This document shows, one piece after another, positions 53,729 to 62,505 of a DNA stretch of 64,000 bases. Both the position numbers and the translations under genes were made by a program. Numbering within the stretch: the first letter of the stretch is position 1; each line of letters begins with the position of its first letter. The stretch is from Candidatus Marinarcus aquaticus (GTDB lineage: Bacteria; Campylobacterota; Campylobacteria; Campylobacterales; Arcobacteraceae): positions 62,001 to 126,000 of the forward strand of contig NZ_PDKN01000004.1 in assembly GCF_004116335.1 (NCBI RefSeq), in the 5' to 3' direction. Below the pieces are notes generated by a model that was not told the origin of the DNA, did not search any database, and saw only the letters and a list, made by a program, of their open reading frames with translations.

Positions 53729-54973
53729 TTAAAGATACTTTTTAAGTACATCTGGAATGGCAATGCTTCCATCTTCTTGTTGGTAGTTCTCCATAATGGC
53801 AACCAACGTTCGCCCTACTGCTAAACTTGAACCGTTTAACGTATGTGCTAAGATGTTTTTCTTCCCCTCTTTGTATCTGATTTTTGCTCGTCGTGCTTGG
53901 AAGTCTCGTGTATTTGAAATTGAAGAGATCTCTCTGAATTTATTTTGACCTGGAAGCCACACTTCTAAGTCAATCGTTACTGCGGCACTGAAACCCAAAT
54001 CTCCTGTACACAGTTGCACTTTTTGATGGCAAAGACCTAAAGAAGTCAATAAATCACTGGCACAAGAAACCATCTTTTCAAACACGGCTTCACTTTGCTC
54101 TTGAGACGTGATGGCCACCATCTCAACTTTATCAAACTGGTGTTGTCTGATTAATCCTCGTGTGTCTCGTCCAGCACTTCCTGCCTCTTTTCTAAAGCAT
54201 GGGGTGTATGAAGTAAGAAGCAGTGGTAACTCTTCACTTGGAATAATCTCATCGTTGTAAAGGTTGGTTAACTGCACTTCTGCTGTTGGAATCAGGTATA
54301 AATCTTCACCTTCTATTTTAAACAAGTCCTCTTCAAATTTAGGCAATTGCCCTGTCCCTTGAAGTGTGTTTGCGTTTGCCATAAATGGCACATACCACTC
54401 ATTGAACCCTCTCTCACGGTTAAAATCCAACATATAATTAATCAATGCGCGCTCTAAACGTGCCGCTTGTCCACTCATGGCAACAAATCGTGATTTAGAG
54501 AGCTTTACCCCTCGAACAAAGTCAAGTGACCCATTGGCTTCACCTAAATCCCAGTGCTCTTTGGGTTCAAAAGCAAAGTTTGGTTTTTCACCCACAACTT
54601 CAAGCACCACGTTCTCTTCTTCATCTTTTCCATCAGGTACATTATCATCAGGTAAGTTTGGCACACCAAGAGCAATGGCTTCAAGCTTCTCTTCTAAAAC
54701 TCGCACTTCCTCTTCTAAGGCTTGCTTTTGGTTTTTAAGCTCATTGATATTGGCTTGCAGTGGGGCAATATCTAAGCCCTCTTTTTTGTATCGACCAAAC
54801 TCTTTAGAGAGTTGATTTTGCTGTGCAGTGACCTCTTCCATTGTTTGTCGTTTGGCTTTAGCTTCTTGCGCTAAAGATTTCAGTGACTCCAATAAAGCAG
54901 CATCCACTCCTTTACGTGTTAGCTTTGCAGCAACTGTGTCGTAATCTCTTTGTAGTAATTTTATATCAACCAT
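53729..54973 (-). CDS. serS: Seryl-tRNA synthetase
   Basis: A 414-residue class II synthetase with an N-terminal tRNA-binding coiled coil (about 30-105) and a catalytic core with [32 protein letters not shown] (motif 2) and [19 protein letters not shown] (motif 3). The upstream small gene overlaps its start by 8 bp. Confidence 0.96.
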   Translation of the reverse strand: MVDIKLLQRDYDTVAAKLTRKGVDAALLESLKSLAQEAKAKRQTMEEVTAQQNQLSKEFGRYKKEGLDIAPLQANINELKNQKQALEEEVRVLEEKLEAIALGVPNLPDDNVPDGKDEEENVVLEVVGEKPNFAFEPKEHWDLGEANGSLDFVRGVKLSKSRFVAMSGQAARLERALINYMLDFNRERGFNEWYVPFMANANTLQGTGQLPKFEEDLFKIEGEDLYLIPTAEVQLTNLYNDEIIPSEELPLLLTSYTPCFRKEAGSAGRDTRGLIRQHQFDKVEMVAITSQEQSEAVFEKMVSCASDLLTSLGLCHQKVQLCTGDLGFSAAVTIDLEVWLPGQNKFREISSISNTRDFQARRAKIRYKEGKKNILAHTLNGSSLAVGRTLVAIMENYQQEDGSIAIPDVLKKYL

Positions 54974-55172
54974 TCATTTCCACTTTTATTATCATATTTC
55001 CATCTTCATAAACGCTACGAAAATGGTGTTTTGTACAAAAATTCTCATTCATAAAGTTGCATTTTTCATTGGCTTTTTCCAATGCTTCATCAATAGTTTC
55101 AAACTCTTCGATCGCTTTTAAGTCTGACTCTTGGAAGCATTTACACTCTTTTTCAATCTTTACAAAAGGCAT
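54966..55172 (-). CDS. Small cysteine-containing hypothetical protein
   Basis: A 68-residue protein with Cys10 and Cys12 (ECKCF), a later [10 protein letters not shown] pair and HH next to it, suggesting a small metal-binding or ribbon fold. It overlaps the serS start by 8 bp. No family is recognised, and the ribosome site is weak. Confidence 0.6.
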   Translation of the reverse strand: MPFVKIEKECKCFQESDLKAIEEFETIDEALEKANEKCNFMNENFCTKHHFRSVYEDGNMIIKVEMNG

Positions 55173-55286
55173 ACAATCTCGCTTAATTTTTTCGCAATTA
55201 TATCAAAGATAAGCCTAAATGTGCCTTTTTTATTCTTTTCTAATTGAAAATAGAATAAAGTAAACTATTCACATAGGGGAACCACT

Positions 55287-56558
55287 ATGAAATCATTTTT
55301 TAAAATATACTTGCCCATTATCACCGTCATATTTTTGGCTTTTTATATCACTTCACAATTTATCGAACCCGCACCCAAAAAAGAGATCACCATTGCTGCA
55401 GGCAGTAAAGATGGCACTTATTACCAAACCGCTTTAGCATACAAAAAACTCTTAGAAAAAGAAAAAGTGAAGGTCACACTGCTTGAAACCAAAGGTTCCA
55501 TTGACAACATACAACTCATACAACAAGGCAAAGCCGATATTGGTTTTATACAAAATGGTGTTTTAAAACCTGCCCAACTAAACAGCGTAGAATCCCTTGC
55601 AAGCATCTATTATGAACCTCTGTGGATATTTTATAAAAATGAAGGCTTTGAGATTGAGTATGTCATTCAACTCATCTCCAAAAAAATAGCCGTGGGTGGA
55701 CTTGGCAGTGGGACACGCGATTTGGCCTTGACTATTTTAAACGATAATGGAATTAACAATGAAAATTCAAGCTTACTTGAACTCAATTCCACTTTAGCCA
55801 AACAACAACTGCTTGAAGGCAAAATTGATGCAATGTTGGTGGTCATTTCCCCAAAATCTGCACTGGTACAATCCTTACTTGAAGACCCAAACATCAATGT
55901 CTTAAGCATCAAAAGAGCGCGAGCGTACAGTCGAAAATATACCTTTTTAACCCCTTTGACGCTTTATGAAGGAACGATGGATTTATACAAAAATCTGCCA
56001 TCTGATGACACCAGTCTGCTTGCGACCACAGCCAATCTTATCGTTCGAAAAGAGATGCCCGAAGAGTTGGTGCGTCTGTTTTTAAAAAAAGTCAAACAGA
56101 CCCACCAAGAGAAAACACTCTTTGCGCAAGAGGGAGAGTTTCCGAACCTTTTAAACATGCAAGCACCTATCAATAAAGAGGCTGAAAAATATATGAAAAA
56201 TGGAGACAGTTGGTTGGAGAGTATTTTCCCTTATTGGATTGCTTCGAATATTGACCGTCTAAAAATCCTACTCATTCCTCTTTTAACATTGATGTTTCCA
56301 CTGTTTAAAGGCATCATGCCTCTTTATACATGGACCATGCGTTCCAAAATCTATAAATGGTATGATGATTTAAACGATATTGATAAAGCACTTCCAAGCT
56401 ACAACCAAGAACAATTGCACGAAAAGCTGATTACACTTCAAAACCTACAAGAAGAGATCAGTAAACAAACCAAAGTTCCCTTAGCCTTTATGGGAGAGTA
56501 CTACAACTTACTGCTTCACTTAGAGATGATCACCAATAAGATAAAAGCACGTCTTTAA
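55287..56558 (+). CDS. TAXI-family TRAP-type solute-binding protein with C-terminal membrane segment
   Basis: A 423-residue protein. It has an N-terminal TM/signal anchor (about 8-24) and a TAXI domain (about 35-290) with ITIAAGSKDGTYYQTALAY and IAVGGLGSGTRDLALTILND. A second TM segment (about 325-345) and a cytoplasmic helical tail follow. TAXI proteins usually feed TRAP permeases, but no dctM/dctQ gene is near, and the tail is unlike a free binding protein. Sensing or scaffolding is an alternative role. Confidence 0.82.
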   Translation: MKSFFKIYLPIITVIFLAFYITSQFIEPAPKKEITIAAGSKDGTYYQTALAYKKLLEKEKVKVTLLETKGSIDNIQLIQQGKADIGFIQNGVLKPAQLNSVESLASIYYEPLWIFYKNEGFEIEYVIQLISKKIAVGGLGSGTRDLALTILNDNGINNENSSLLELNSTLAKQQLLEGKIDAMLVVISPKSALVQSLLEDPNINVLSIKRARAYSRKYTFLTPLTLYEGTMDLYKNLPSDDTSLLATTANLIVRKEMPEELVRLFLKKVKQTHQEKTLFAQEGEFPNLLNMQAPINKEAEKYMKNGDSWLESIFPYWIASNIDRLKILLIPLLTLMFPLFKGIMPLYTWTMRSKIYKWYDDLNDIDKALPSYNQEQLHEKLITLQNLQEEISKQTKVPLAFMGEYYNLLLHLEMITNKIKARL

Positions 56559-56630
56559 AGCCCAAACTAAGGCTTTGCTTATCTTTAACTAATTTCGATA
56601 TAATACTCAAAAAATTTTGAGGAATGTATT

Positions 56631-57596
56631 TTGAGAATTTTATCAGGTATTCAACCATCTGGAACGATTCACATTGGTAATTATTTTGGAATGATTAAAA
56701 AAATGATTGAATCACAAGATGACGGAGAGTTGTTTGCATTTATTGCTTCATATCACGCCATGACTTCATTGAAAGATAAAGAAGCATTAGAAAACAACAT
56801 CATGGAAGCGGCTATTAACTTTTTAGCATTGGGAATGGACCCAGAGAAATCAACATTTTGGGTACAACACGATGTCAAAGAGGTATTAGAGCTTTATTGG
56901 ATCCTCTCAAATCACACCTCTATGGGACTTCTTGAACGAGCCCACTCATACAAAGATAAAACAGCTAAAGGCATTCAAGCCAATCATGGCTTGTTTTCAT
57001 ACCCTGTATTGATGGCTGCAGACATTTTACTCTATGATTCAAATATTGTGCCTGTTGGGAAAGATCAAATCCAGCACGTCGAGATGACACGAGACATTGC
57101 CACCAGCTTTAACAATGTCTATGGTGAAATTTTTACCATGCCAGAAGCCAAAGTGGATGAAGTGTTGCAAACCGTACCTGGTACCGATGGCGCAAAAATG
57201 TCCAAATCCTATGGAAACACCATTGATATGTTTGGAACAGCTAAAAAAGTGAAAAAGCAGGTCATGGGGATTGTAACAGACTCTACGCCACTTGAAGAAG
57301 CCAAAGATTATATCTCGTGTAATGTCTATAAACTGTGTGAACTCTTTATGAATCAAGATGAATTAACCCAAATGCAAAAAAGATATGCCACACCGGGCGA
57401 AGGGTATGGTCACTTTAAACTCGCACTGTTAGATAAAATCAATGATCACTTCAGTCCTTATAGTGAAAAAAGAGAGTACTACTTAAATCACAAAGATGAA
57501 GTACGAGAGATTTTAGCTCACGGTGCAAACAAAGCACGTAAAATTGCGCAAGCAAAAATGGAGCAAATCCGAGAAGTAGTCGGCTTAAATTATTAA
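56631..57596 (+). CDS. trpS: Tryptophanyl-tRNA synthetase
   Basis: A 321-residue class I synthetase. The N-terminal ILSGIQPSGTIHIGNYFG holds the HIGN variant of HIGH, MAADILLYDSNIVPVGKDQ is the Trp pocket region, and KMSKSYGN is the KMSKS loop. The start is TTG at 56631, with GAGG eight bases upstream and no in-frame ATG that keeps the motif. Confidence 0.96.
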   Translation: MRILSGIQPSGTIHIGNYFGMIKKMIESQDDGELFAFIASYHAMTSLKDKEALENNIMEAAINFLALGMDPEKSTFWVQHDVKEVLELYWILSNHTSMGLLERAHSYKDKTAKGIQANHGLFSYPVLMAADILLYDSNIVPVGKDQIQHVEMTRDIATSFNNVYGEIFTMPEAKVDEVLQTVPGTDGAKMSKSYGNTIDMFGTAKKVKKQVMGIVTDSTPLEEAKDYISCNVYKLCELFMNQDELTQMQKRYATPGEGYGHFKLALLDKINDHFSPYSEKREYYLNHKDEVREILAHGANKARKIAQAKMEQIREVVGLNY

Positions 57597-57599
57597 GCC

Positions 57600-59546
57600 T
57601 TACTCCTCTTCAGATTTTATCTCATCTTTGCCATCAAACTCTTTTTTGTTGGCATGATAAACAATCAGTTTTGCCATCTCATCGGTTGACATTGCAATCT
57701 CTTTGGTTCCTGATGCAATGGCTGCATTCTCTTGCGTTTGAAGATCAAGTTGTGAAACTGCTGAATTGATTTGTTCAATTCCTGATAACTGCTCTTTACT
57801 TGAATTCTCCACATCTTTAATCAACTCAATGGTGTGAGAGATACGTTCATTCAAGTGTTTATATCCATCAATCATCTCTTCAGCTATATTTTTACCTTGA
57901 TTGGCTTTATTGGTTGCATTTTCAACCATGTTTTTTATCTCTTTAGCGGCTTCTGCACTTCGTGAAGCCAAGTTTCTCACCTCTTGTGCAACCACAGCAA
58001 AGCCTTTACCTGCTTCACCTGCAGTGGCTGCTTCAACGGCTGCATTCAGAGATAGGATATTGGTTTGAAATGCGATTTGGTCAATCACTGTAATGGCTTC
58101 ATTAATTGCTATAACTTGTTCATCTATGTTTTCCATTGCCGTTGTGGTTTCATTTGCCAGTCGTGCACCACTGTTTGCAGAGCTTGTGACTTCATTTGCT
58201 AAGTTTGCCATTTCTGCAATATTTTGTGTATTGCTTCTGATATTGGCTGTCATTTGCTCCAGTGCTGCTGCTGTTTCTTCTAAACTTGATGCCGCCTCAT
58301 TGGCACTTTCATTGAGATTATCCACGTTGCTTAACAAGGATGCGGAACTTTTTTCTAAAGCCAATCCATTCTTTTTATCGTGGATGAGCATTTGAGTCGT
58401 TGACTCGCCCAAATTGTTCACGCTTTGCGCCAATTTTAAAAGATGCTTTTGAAGACCAACGATATTGACTTTAGGTCGATAATCATATTTCGTATATTTT
58501 TCTAAAACCACCAATACATTGTCAATATTCTCTTCAAGGTTTTGTGCCATATTGTTTAACACGGATTGCAGTTTAACAAGTGAGGGGTTACTTACTTGCA
58601 CATTCAATCGTTGTGATAAATCTCCTTCTTGAAATTTACCCAGTACGTCAATAGTGGTGTTAATCAATTTGGCATCTTCATCTAAATTTTTTTGAACCAA
58701 TACAATATTTTCATTCACTGCTGCGGCCATTCGACCTAACTCATCTTGAGTTGATAACTGAATGGGTTTCACACTGTCGGATGTTTTATTAAGATATTTA
58801 AAGAAGCCTTTTAAGCCTGTTTGGAATTCAAAAATAGGGTCAATGATAACGCGTTTAACCAATGGAAGCACCATCAGTGTGGTCACAATAATCAACACTG
58901 CTGTTGAGATAAATGCAATGAGTAAAGACTCATTGATTTGGCTGTTAATTTCATCCTTAATCAAATTCATCTGTTTTTCAATGTTGTCCACATAAATACC
59001 CGTAACCAATACCCAGTTTAATTCGGGAATATAAACAGACGATGCAATTTTAGGAATAATTAAATCACTATTTGGTCGCTTATAGTAGTATTTTACATAC
59101 TTCTCTTCTTGCGCATTTTTAATCAAATCTTGTCGAAATGCATACCCTTTGATATCGGGTTGGTTGATGTCCGTTTTTTGATCATTTAACTGAGGTTTGG
59201 TTCCATGAAAACCAAAATAAAAACCATCTGATTTCTCTTCATATGCAAAAAAGTATCCACTTTTATCTTTTAAATATCGCAGACCACTTAACAATCGAAT
59301 CACTTCTGCTTTTGCAGCCTCTTTATTGGTATTGTTTTTAAGGGTGGTTTCTATAAGAGATTGAGCAACAATCAACTCATTTCGAATCAAAGACTGTTTT
59401 TCTTGAATGATTGCATTTTCAAATTCAACAAGTGTATTACTCAACATTGAACTGGTTTTTACATAACTTAGAATAGACATAATACCTATCCCACAAAAAA
59501 GTGGAATAACGGTTAACAATAACATTTTCGTCTTTAGTGACTTCAT
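57600..59546 (-). CDS. Methyl-accepting chemotaxis protein with Cache sensor
   Basis: A 648-residue chemoreceptor. TM1 (about 8-28), a periplasmic single-Cache-type domain (about 35-195; [21 protein letters not shown]), TM2 (about 203-225) and a HAMP-like linker precede the cytoplasmic MCP signalling domain, with the hairpin tip [20 protein letters not shown]. The ligand is unknown. It is convergent with trpS, with 3 bp between stops. Confidence 0.93.
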   Translation of the reverse strand: MKSLKTKMLLLTVIPLFCGIGIMSILSYVKTSSMLSNTLVEFENAIIQEKQSLIRNELIVAQSLIETTLKNNTNKEAAKAEVIRLLSGLRYLKDKSGYFFAYEEKSDGFYFGFHGTKPQLNDQKTDINQPDIKGYAFRQDLIKNAQEEKYVKYYYKRPNSDLIIPKIASSVYIPELNWVLVTGIYVDNIEKQMNLIKDEINSQINESLLIAFISTAVLIIVTTLMVLPLVKRVIIDPIFEFQTGLKGFFKYLNKTSDSVKPIQLSTQDELGRMAAAVNENIVLVQKNLDEDAKLINTTIDVLGKFQEGDLSQRLNVQVSNPSLVKLQSVLNNMAQNLEENIDNVLVVLEKYTKYDYRPKVNIVGLQKHLLKLAQSVNNLGESTTQMLIHDKKNGLALEKSSASLLSNVDNLNESANEAASSLEETAAALEQMTANIRSNTQNIAEMANLANEVTSSANSGARLANETTTAMENIDEQVIAINEAITVIDQIAFQTNILSLNAAVEAATAGEAGKGFAVVAQEVRNLASRSAEAAKEIKNMVENATNKANQGKNIAEEMIDGYKHLNERISHTIELIKDVENSSKEQLSGIEQINSAVSQLDLQTQENAAIASGTKEIAMSTDEMAKLIVYHANKKEFDGKDEIKSEEE

Positions 59547-59650
59547 TCTCTCTCCTCATACAAAGGGGAAATTTTAACGGATTAATGTCACATTCTTTAT
59601 CATTTAAAAAGTTATTTTTGAAATTTTTTTTACATAATTTAGCCCGATTA

Positions 59651-59670
59651 TAAGTTATTGTAATAACTTA
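59651..59670. promoter_or_regulatory. Perfect 20-bp palindrome upstream of the chemoreceptor gene
   Basis: TAAGTTATT-gt-AATAACTTA is a perfect 9-2-9 dyad in the 264-bp gap 59547-59810, about 105 bp before the mcp start. It may be an operator or a small hairpin. No -10 with fixed spacing could be assigned. Confidence 0.45.
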
Positions 59671-59767
59671 AAAATAAGAGATATATCCACTTTTACTATG
59701 ACCAAAGCGTTTAAAAAATTCTTTGTATAAAAAAAAGAGACAAATTAGTCAATTTTTTTTTACTTAT

Positions 59768-59799
59768 TAAAAAAACGGTGTATAAGAAGTACACACCGT
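59768..59799 (-). terminator. Rho-independent terminator of the FmdE-like operon
   Basis: On the minus strand ACGGTGT (59799-59793) pairs with ACACCGT (59781-59775) around an 11-base loop, followed by a run of seven T. This is a clear terminator just after the FmdE-like gene. Confidence 0.85.
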
Positions 59800-59810
59800 A
59801 TCGTTAAATG

Positions 59811-60410
59811 CTACGATTCAAAAACTTCAATGACCTCATCCACTCTTTGAGAAATCATTTCTACTCTTTTTTGCCACAGTTCACCAAATCTTTTTTCTTC
59901 AACTTTGGTGGCTTGATGTGCAATGCATTTTTGCATTAATTCAGACATGCTTTCGTGAGGCAATACTTTAGAGGGCACGTACATTACCTCCACACTTTTA
60001 TTGGTATCACGTCTTGTAAATCGAGCCATTGAAGAGATATTGGCATTAAATGACATCAAATGTCGTCGGTCATAATGACCCGCAATACCTTTAAAACCGT
60101 TGAGTTGCGTAGCACCAGTGATGTGTTGAATAACATTGGCTATAACGCCTGCAACACCTTCATTAGCATCCTCTTTAAAAGCAACTTTAATTTCACCTCG
60201 TTTAGGGATTTCATTATTATAGAGTCTTTTAAGTGCTTGTTGTGTCATCAAATAAGCACCCAATACAGTCGGACAAGAGTGCCCTGCACTTTTAACAATA
60301 TCTAAATAAGAAAACTCGATGATGCCCTCTTCAAAGGCACCTAAAAACTCTGATAAAGCATCTTGAAGGGTGATGGTGGGTATCTCATCATAAAATGAGG
60401 GGTAGTTCAT
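59811..60410 (-). CDS. FmdE-family protein
   Basis: A 199-residue protein with AGHSCPTVLGAYLMTQQAL, the conserved start of the FmdE domain found near formylmethanofuran dehydrogenase genes and in many bacteria without them. Its function is unknown. It lies 11 bp after the methyltransferase gene and ends at a strong terminator. Confidence 0.65.
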   Translation of the reverse strand: MNYPSFYDEIPTITLQDALSEFLGAFEEGIIEFSYLDIVKSAGHSCPTVLGAYLMTQQALKRLYNNEIPKRGEIKVAFKEDANEGVAGVIANVIQHITGATQLNGFKGIAGHYDRRHLMSFNANISSMARFTRRDTNKSVEVMYVPSKVLPHESMSELMQKCIAHQATKVEEKRFGELWQKRVEMISQRVDEVIEVFES

Positions 60411-60421
60411 AAAAACTCCTT

Positions 60422-61117
60422 TTAGGATTTTTTACAAACAAATATTAATTTATCACTCTCCTCATAGCCATGCAAGTTAAAATTGACAACCGACTCCACT
60501 GCAAAACCGACACTTTCAAGCAGTGTTTTAAGCTCTTTAGTGGTGTGATAATACTGTTCTATAAAATCTTGCTCTTTTGAATAAAGTCCACTTTTTTGCA
60601 AAGAGAAAAGCGTAATATCTGTTCGTAATATGTTCTGTTCAAAAAGGGCATCAATGGCAATAAATTTATCATCCAAATTGATGTTCAAACTGCCTTGAGC
60701 GACTTCTTGAAATCCAAAAAGAGAGTTTACATCAAAAACGAATGTTCCGCCTTGATTCAAAACAAGATAGCTTTGTTCAAAAAATATTTTGAGATGTTGT
60801 TTCGGGATATAATTGATCACATCGAAAATAGCTGTGGCACAATCAAAAGTTTGAGAAACTTCTTCCAAAGAAAGGCACTGTGCAGCTAGTCCTTTGGCTT
60901 GACAAACTTTGATTTGTTCACTGCTTAAGTCAATCCCAAAGGCTTTTACACCGTTTGTTTGTAGGTGTTGTAAAAATGCCCCTTGACCACAACCAATGTC
61001 AATCACACTTTGAGGTTGTCGTTCATACAAAAGCCCTAAGAAGGCTTTATGAAGCTGTCGTACTTCCTCTTCAAAGTCTAAGTACGATTCAACTTTGGCG
61101 TAGAGATTCAGACCCAT
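60422..61117 (-). CDS. Class I SAM-dependent methyltransferase
   Basis: A 231-residue Rossmann methyltransferase. Motif I is VIDIGCGQGAFLQHL, the acidic loop is FGIDLSSEQI, and a later FDVNSLF segment follows. The substrate cannot be predicted. It overlaps the hisG stop by one base, within the coaX-hisG-methyltransferase-FmdE operon. Confidence 0.85.
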   Translation of the reverse strand: MGLNLYAKVESYLDFEEEVRQLHKAFLGLLYERQPQSVIDIGCGQGAFLQHLQTNGVKAFGIDLSSEQIKVCQAKGLAAQCLSLEEVSQTFDCATAIFDVINYIPKQHLKIFFEQSYLVLNQGGTFVFDVNSLFGFQEVAQGSLNINLDDKFIAIDALFEQNILRTDITLFSLQKSGLYSKEQDFIEQYYHTTKELKTLLESVGFAVESVVNFNLHGYEESDKLIFVCKKS

Positions 61118-61725
61118 TAGAGTGTGGCTTCTATTTTTTCTCTTAGGTCTAAAATGGTATCTTTTTTAGAATAAAAAGAGTTTTTATTAGAAATAAGATA
61201 CACCGAACTCTCCATAATGGTTGGTCCCACTTCCAGTCCATTTTGTTTCATGGTGGTACCTGTTTCAACAATATCCACGATACAATCACTTAACCCCACC
61301 AATGGTGCAAGTTCAATTGAACCATAGAGTTTAATCACTTCCACGGCCATCGCTTTTTGTTCAAAATATTTTTTTGCAATCTTCTCATGTTTGGTTGCGA
61401 CTTTGATTTGACTCTTAGTCCAATCCAGCTCTTCTCCCGCTTTTAGACCTATGGCCACTTTACATTGTCCCAATTGTAAATCTAAAAGTTTAATCAAGTC
61501 GTACTCTTTCTCTTCTAAAACATCAAGCCCAACCACACCTAAATCTGCTGCACCATACATCACATATGTTGGCACGTCTTGGTTTCGTACATTTAAAAAA
61601 GTAAATCCTGCTTTTTTTAAAATCAGTTTTCTGTCTTCAAAGATAAACTTTTCACCAAATGCTTTCTCAAACTTCTCTAACGTTTGTTCAGCAATTCTTC
61701 CTTTAGGCAATGCAACTGTTAGCAT
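61117..61725 (-). CDS. hisG: ATP phosphoribosyltransferase, short form
   Basis: A 202-residue HisG of the short (HisG_S) type, lacking the C-terminal regulatory domain. Segments seen are MLTVALPKGRIAEQTL, YVMYGAADLGVVG and DIVETGTTMKQNGL. Short HisG usually needs HisZ for activity; no hisZ is in the window. It catalyses the first step of histidine synthesis. Confidence 0.94.
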   Translation of the reverse strand: MLTVALPKGRIAEQTLEKFEKAFGEKFIFEDRKLILKKAGFTFLNVRNQDVPTYVMYGAADLGVVGLDVLEEKEYDLIKLLDLQLGQCKVAIGLKAGEELDWTKSQIKVATKHEKIAKKYFEQKAMAVEVIKLYGSIELAPLVGLSDCIVDIVETGTTMKQNGLEVGPTIMESSVYLISNKNSFYSKKDTILDLREKIEATL

Positions 61726-62329
61726 CTATAATCCCTTTCATGTTCTCAAATATTAACTCATTTTTGCACGTACTGTTTTGTATGTATTCATGTAAAAGTG
61801 AAGCATCTCCACCCGTTAACACGACAGTTTGATTGTGAGCGATTTCTTGTATAGGTAACACGATCGCTTTTAAAATTGAGTAAGAAATAGCGTCTTTTGT
61901 ATTTTGTGGTATTTTATCGAAGTTTTGCTTTAGAGCCAAATCAAAATCAAGTTTGGGGGAGATTTGGGCGTAGGTCTCTTTCAGTTTTCGAATACCAGGC
62001 AAGATAAATCCCCCTTGATGTGTTCCCTCTTTCATCACATCAACCGTAATGGCACTGCCTGCATCTACAATCACACCATCACGTAAGCCTAAACAAGCCA
62101 CTTTTCTGTCAATGCCCATGCCCACATATTGCGTTTCAAACTTTACATAATGCTCTAAATTTATGGCATTGGGATAACGGCTTAAAAGTTTTGCGGTAGC
62201 TTTATCGTTCACACTGATAAAACAGATGGTTTCATTTAAGCTGGGAAGCTCTTCGTGTAAAAAAAACTTTCGCTCTTTTTCATTGATATAAAAATGGAAT
62301 GTGCTGTTTCCAATATCACATAAAATCAT
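61703..62329 (-). CDS. coaX: Type III pantothenate kinase
   Basis: A roughly 208-residue ASKHA-fold kinase for CoA synthesis. MILCDIGNSTFHFY is the phosphate-binding start, VGMGIDRKVACLGL and VIVDAGSAITVDV carry catalytic and K-binding residues, and VVLTGGDA follows. An upstream ATG at 62368 would add 13 atypical residues, so 62329 is chosen. It overlaps hisG by 23 bp. Confidence 0.9.
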   Translation of the reverse strand: MILCDIGNSTFHFYINEKERKFFLHEELPSLNETICFISVNDKATAKLLSRYPNAINLEHYVKFETQYVGMGIDRKVACLGLRDGVIVDAGSAITVDVMKEGTHQGGFILPGIRKLKETYAQISPKLDFDLALKQNFDKIPQNTKDAISYSILKAIVLPIQEIAHNQTVVLTGGDASLLHEYIQNSTCKNELIFENMKGIIDANSCIA

Positions 62330-62505
62330 TATTGACTGCTTCTTTAGAATAGTTTGGAGATAGTTCAATATCTCTTTTGCTGTTAATTATAACTGATTTG
62401 TTTTAATGTTTGCCTTGTATGGTTCATTGTATTTTTTAAATAAATTAACAGAAAATTAACAGCTCTTTTCTAATATCACTTAAATTTTTAAAGAAGGAAG
62501 TATTT

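Noticed and set aside
56557-56576. AAAGCC/GGCTTT stem after the TAXI gene as a terminator
   Set aside because: The stem is only 6 bp with an 8-base loop and no proper T-run.
62386-62490. Repeated AATTAACAG and GTTAATTATAAC motifs upstream of the copper receptor gene
   Set aside because: The repeats are short and AT-rich, with no clear promoter relation, so they were not listed as a regulatory site.
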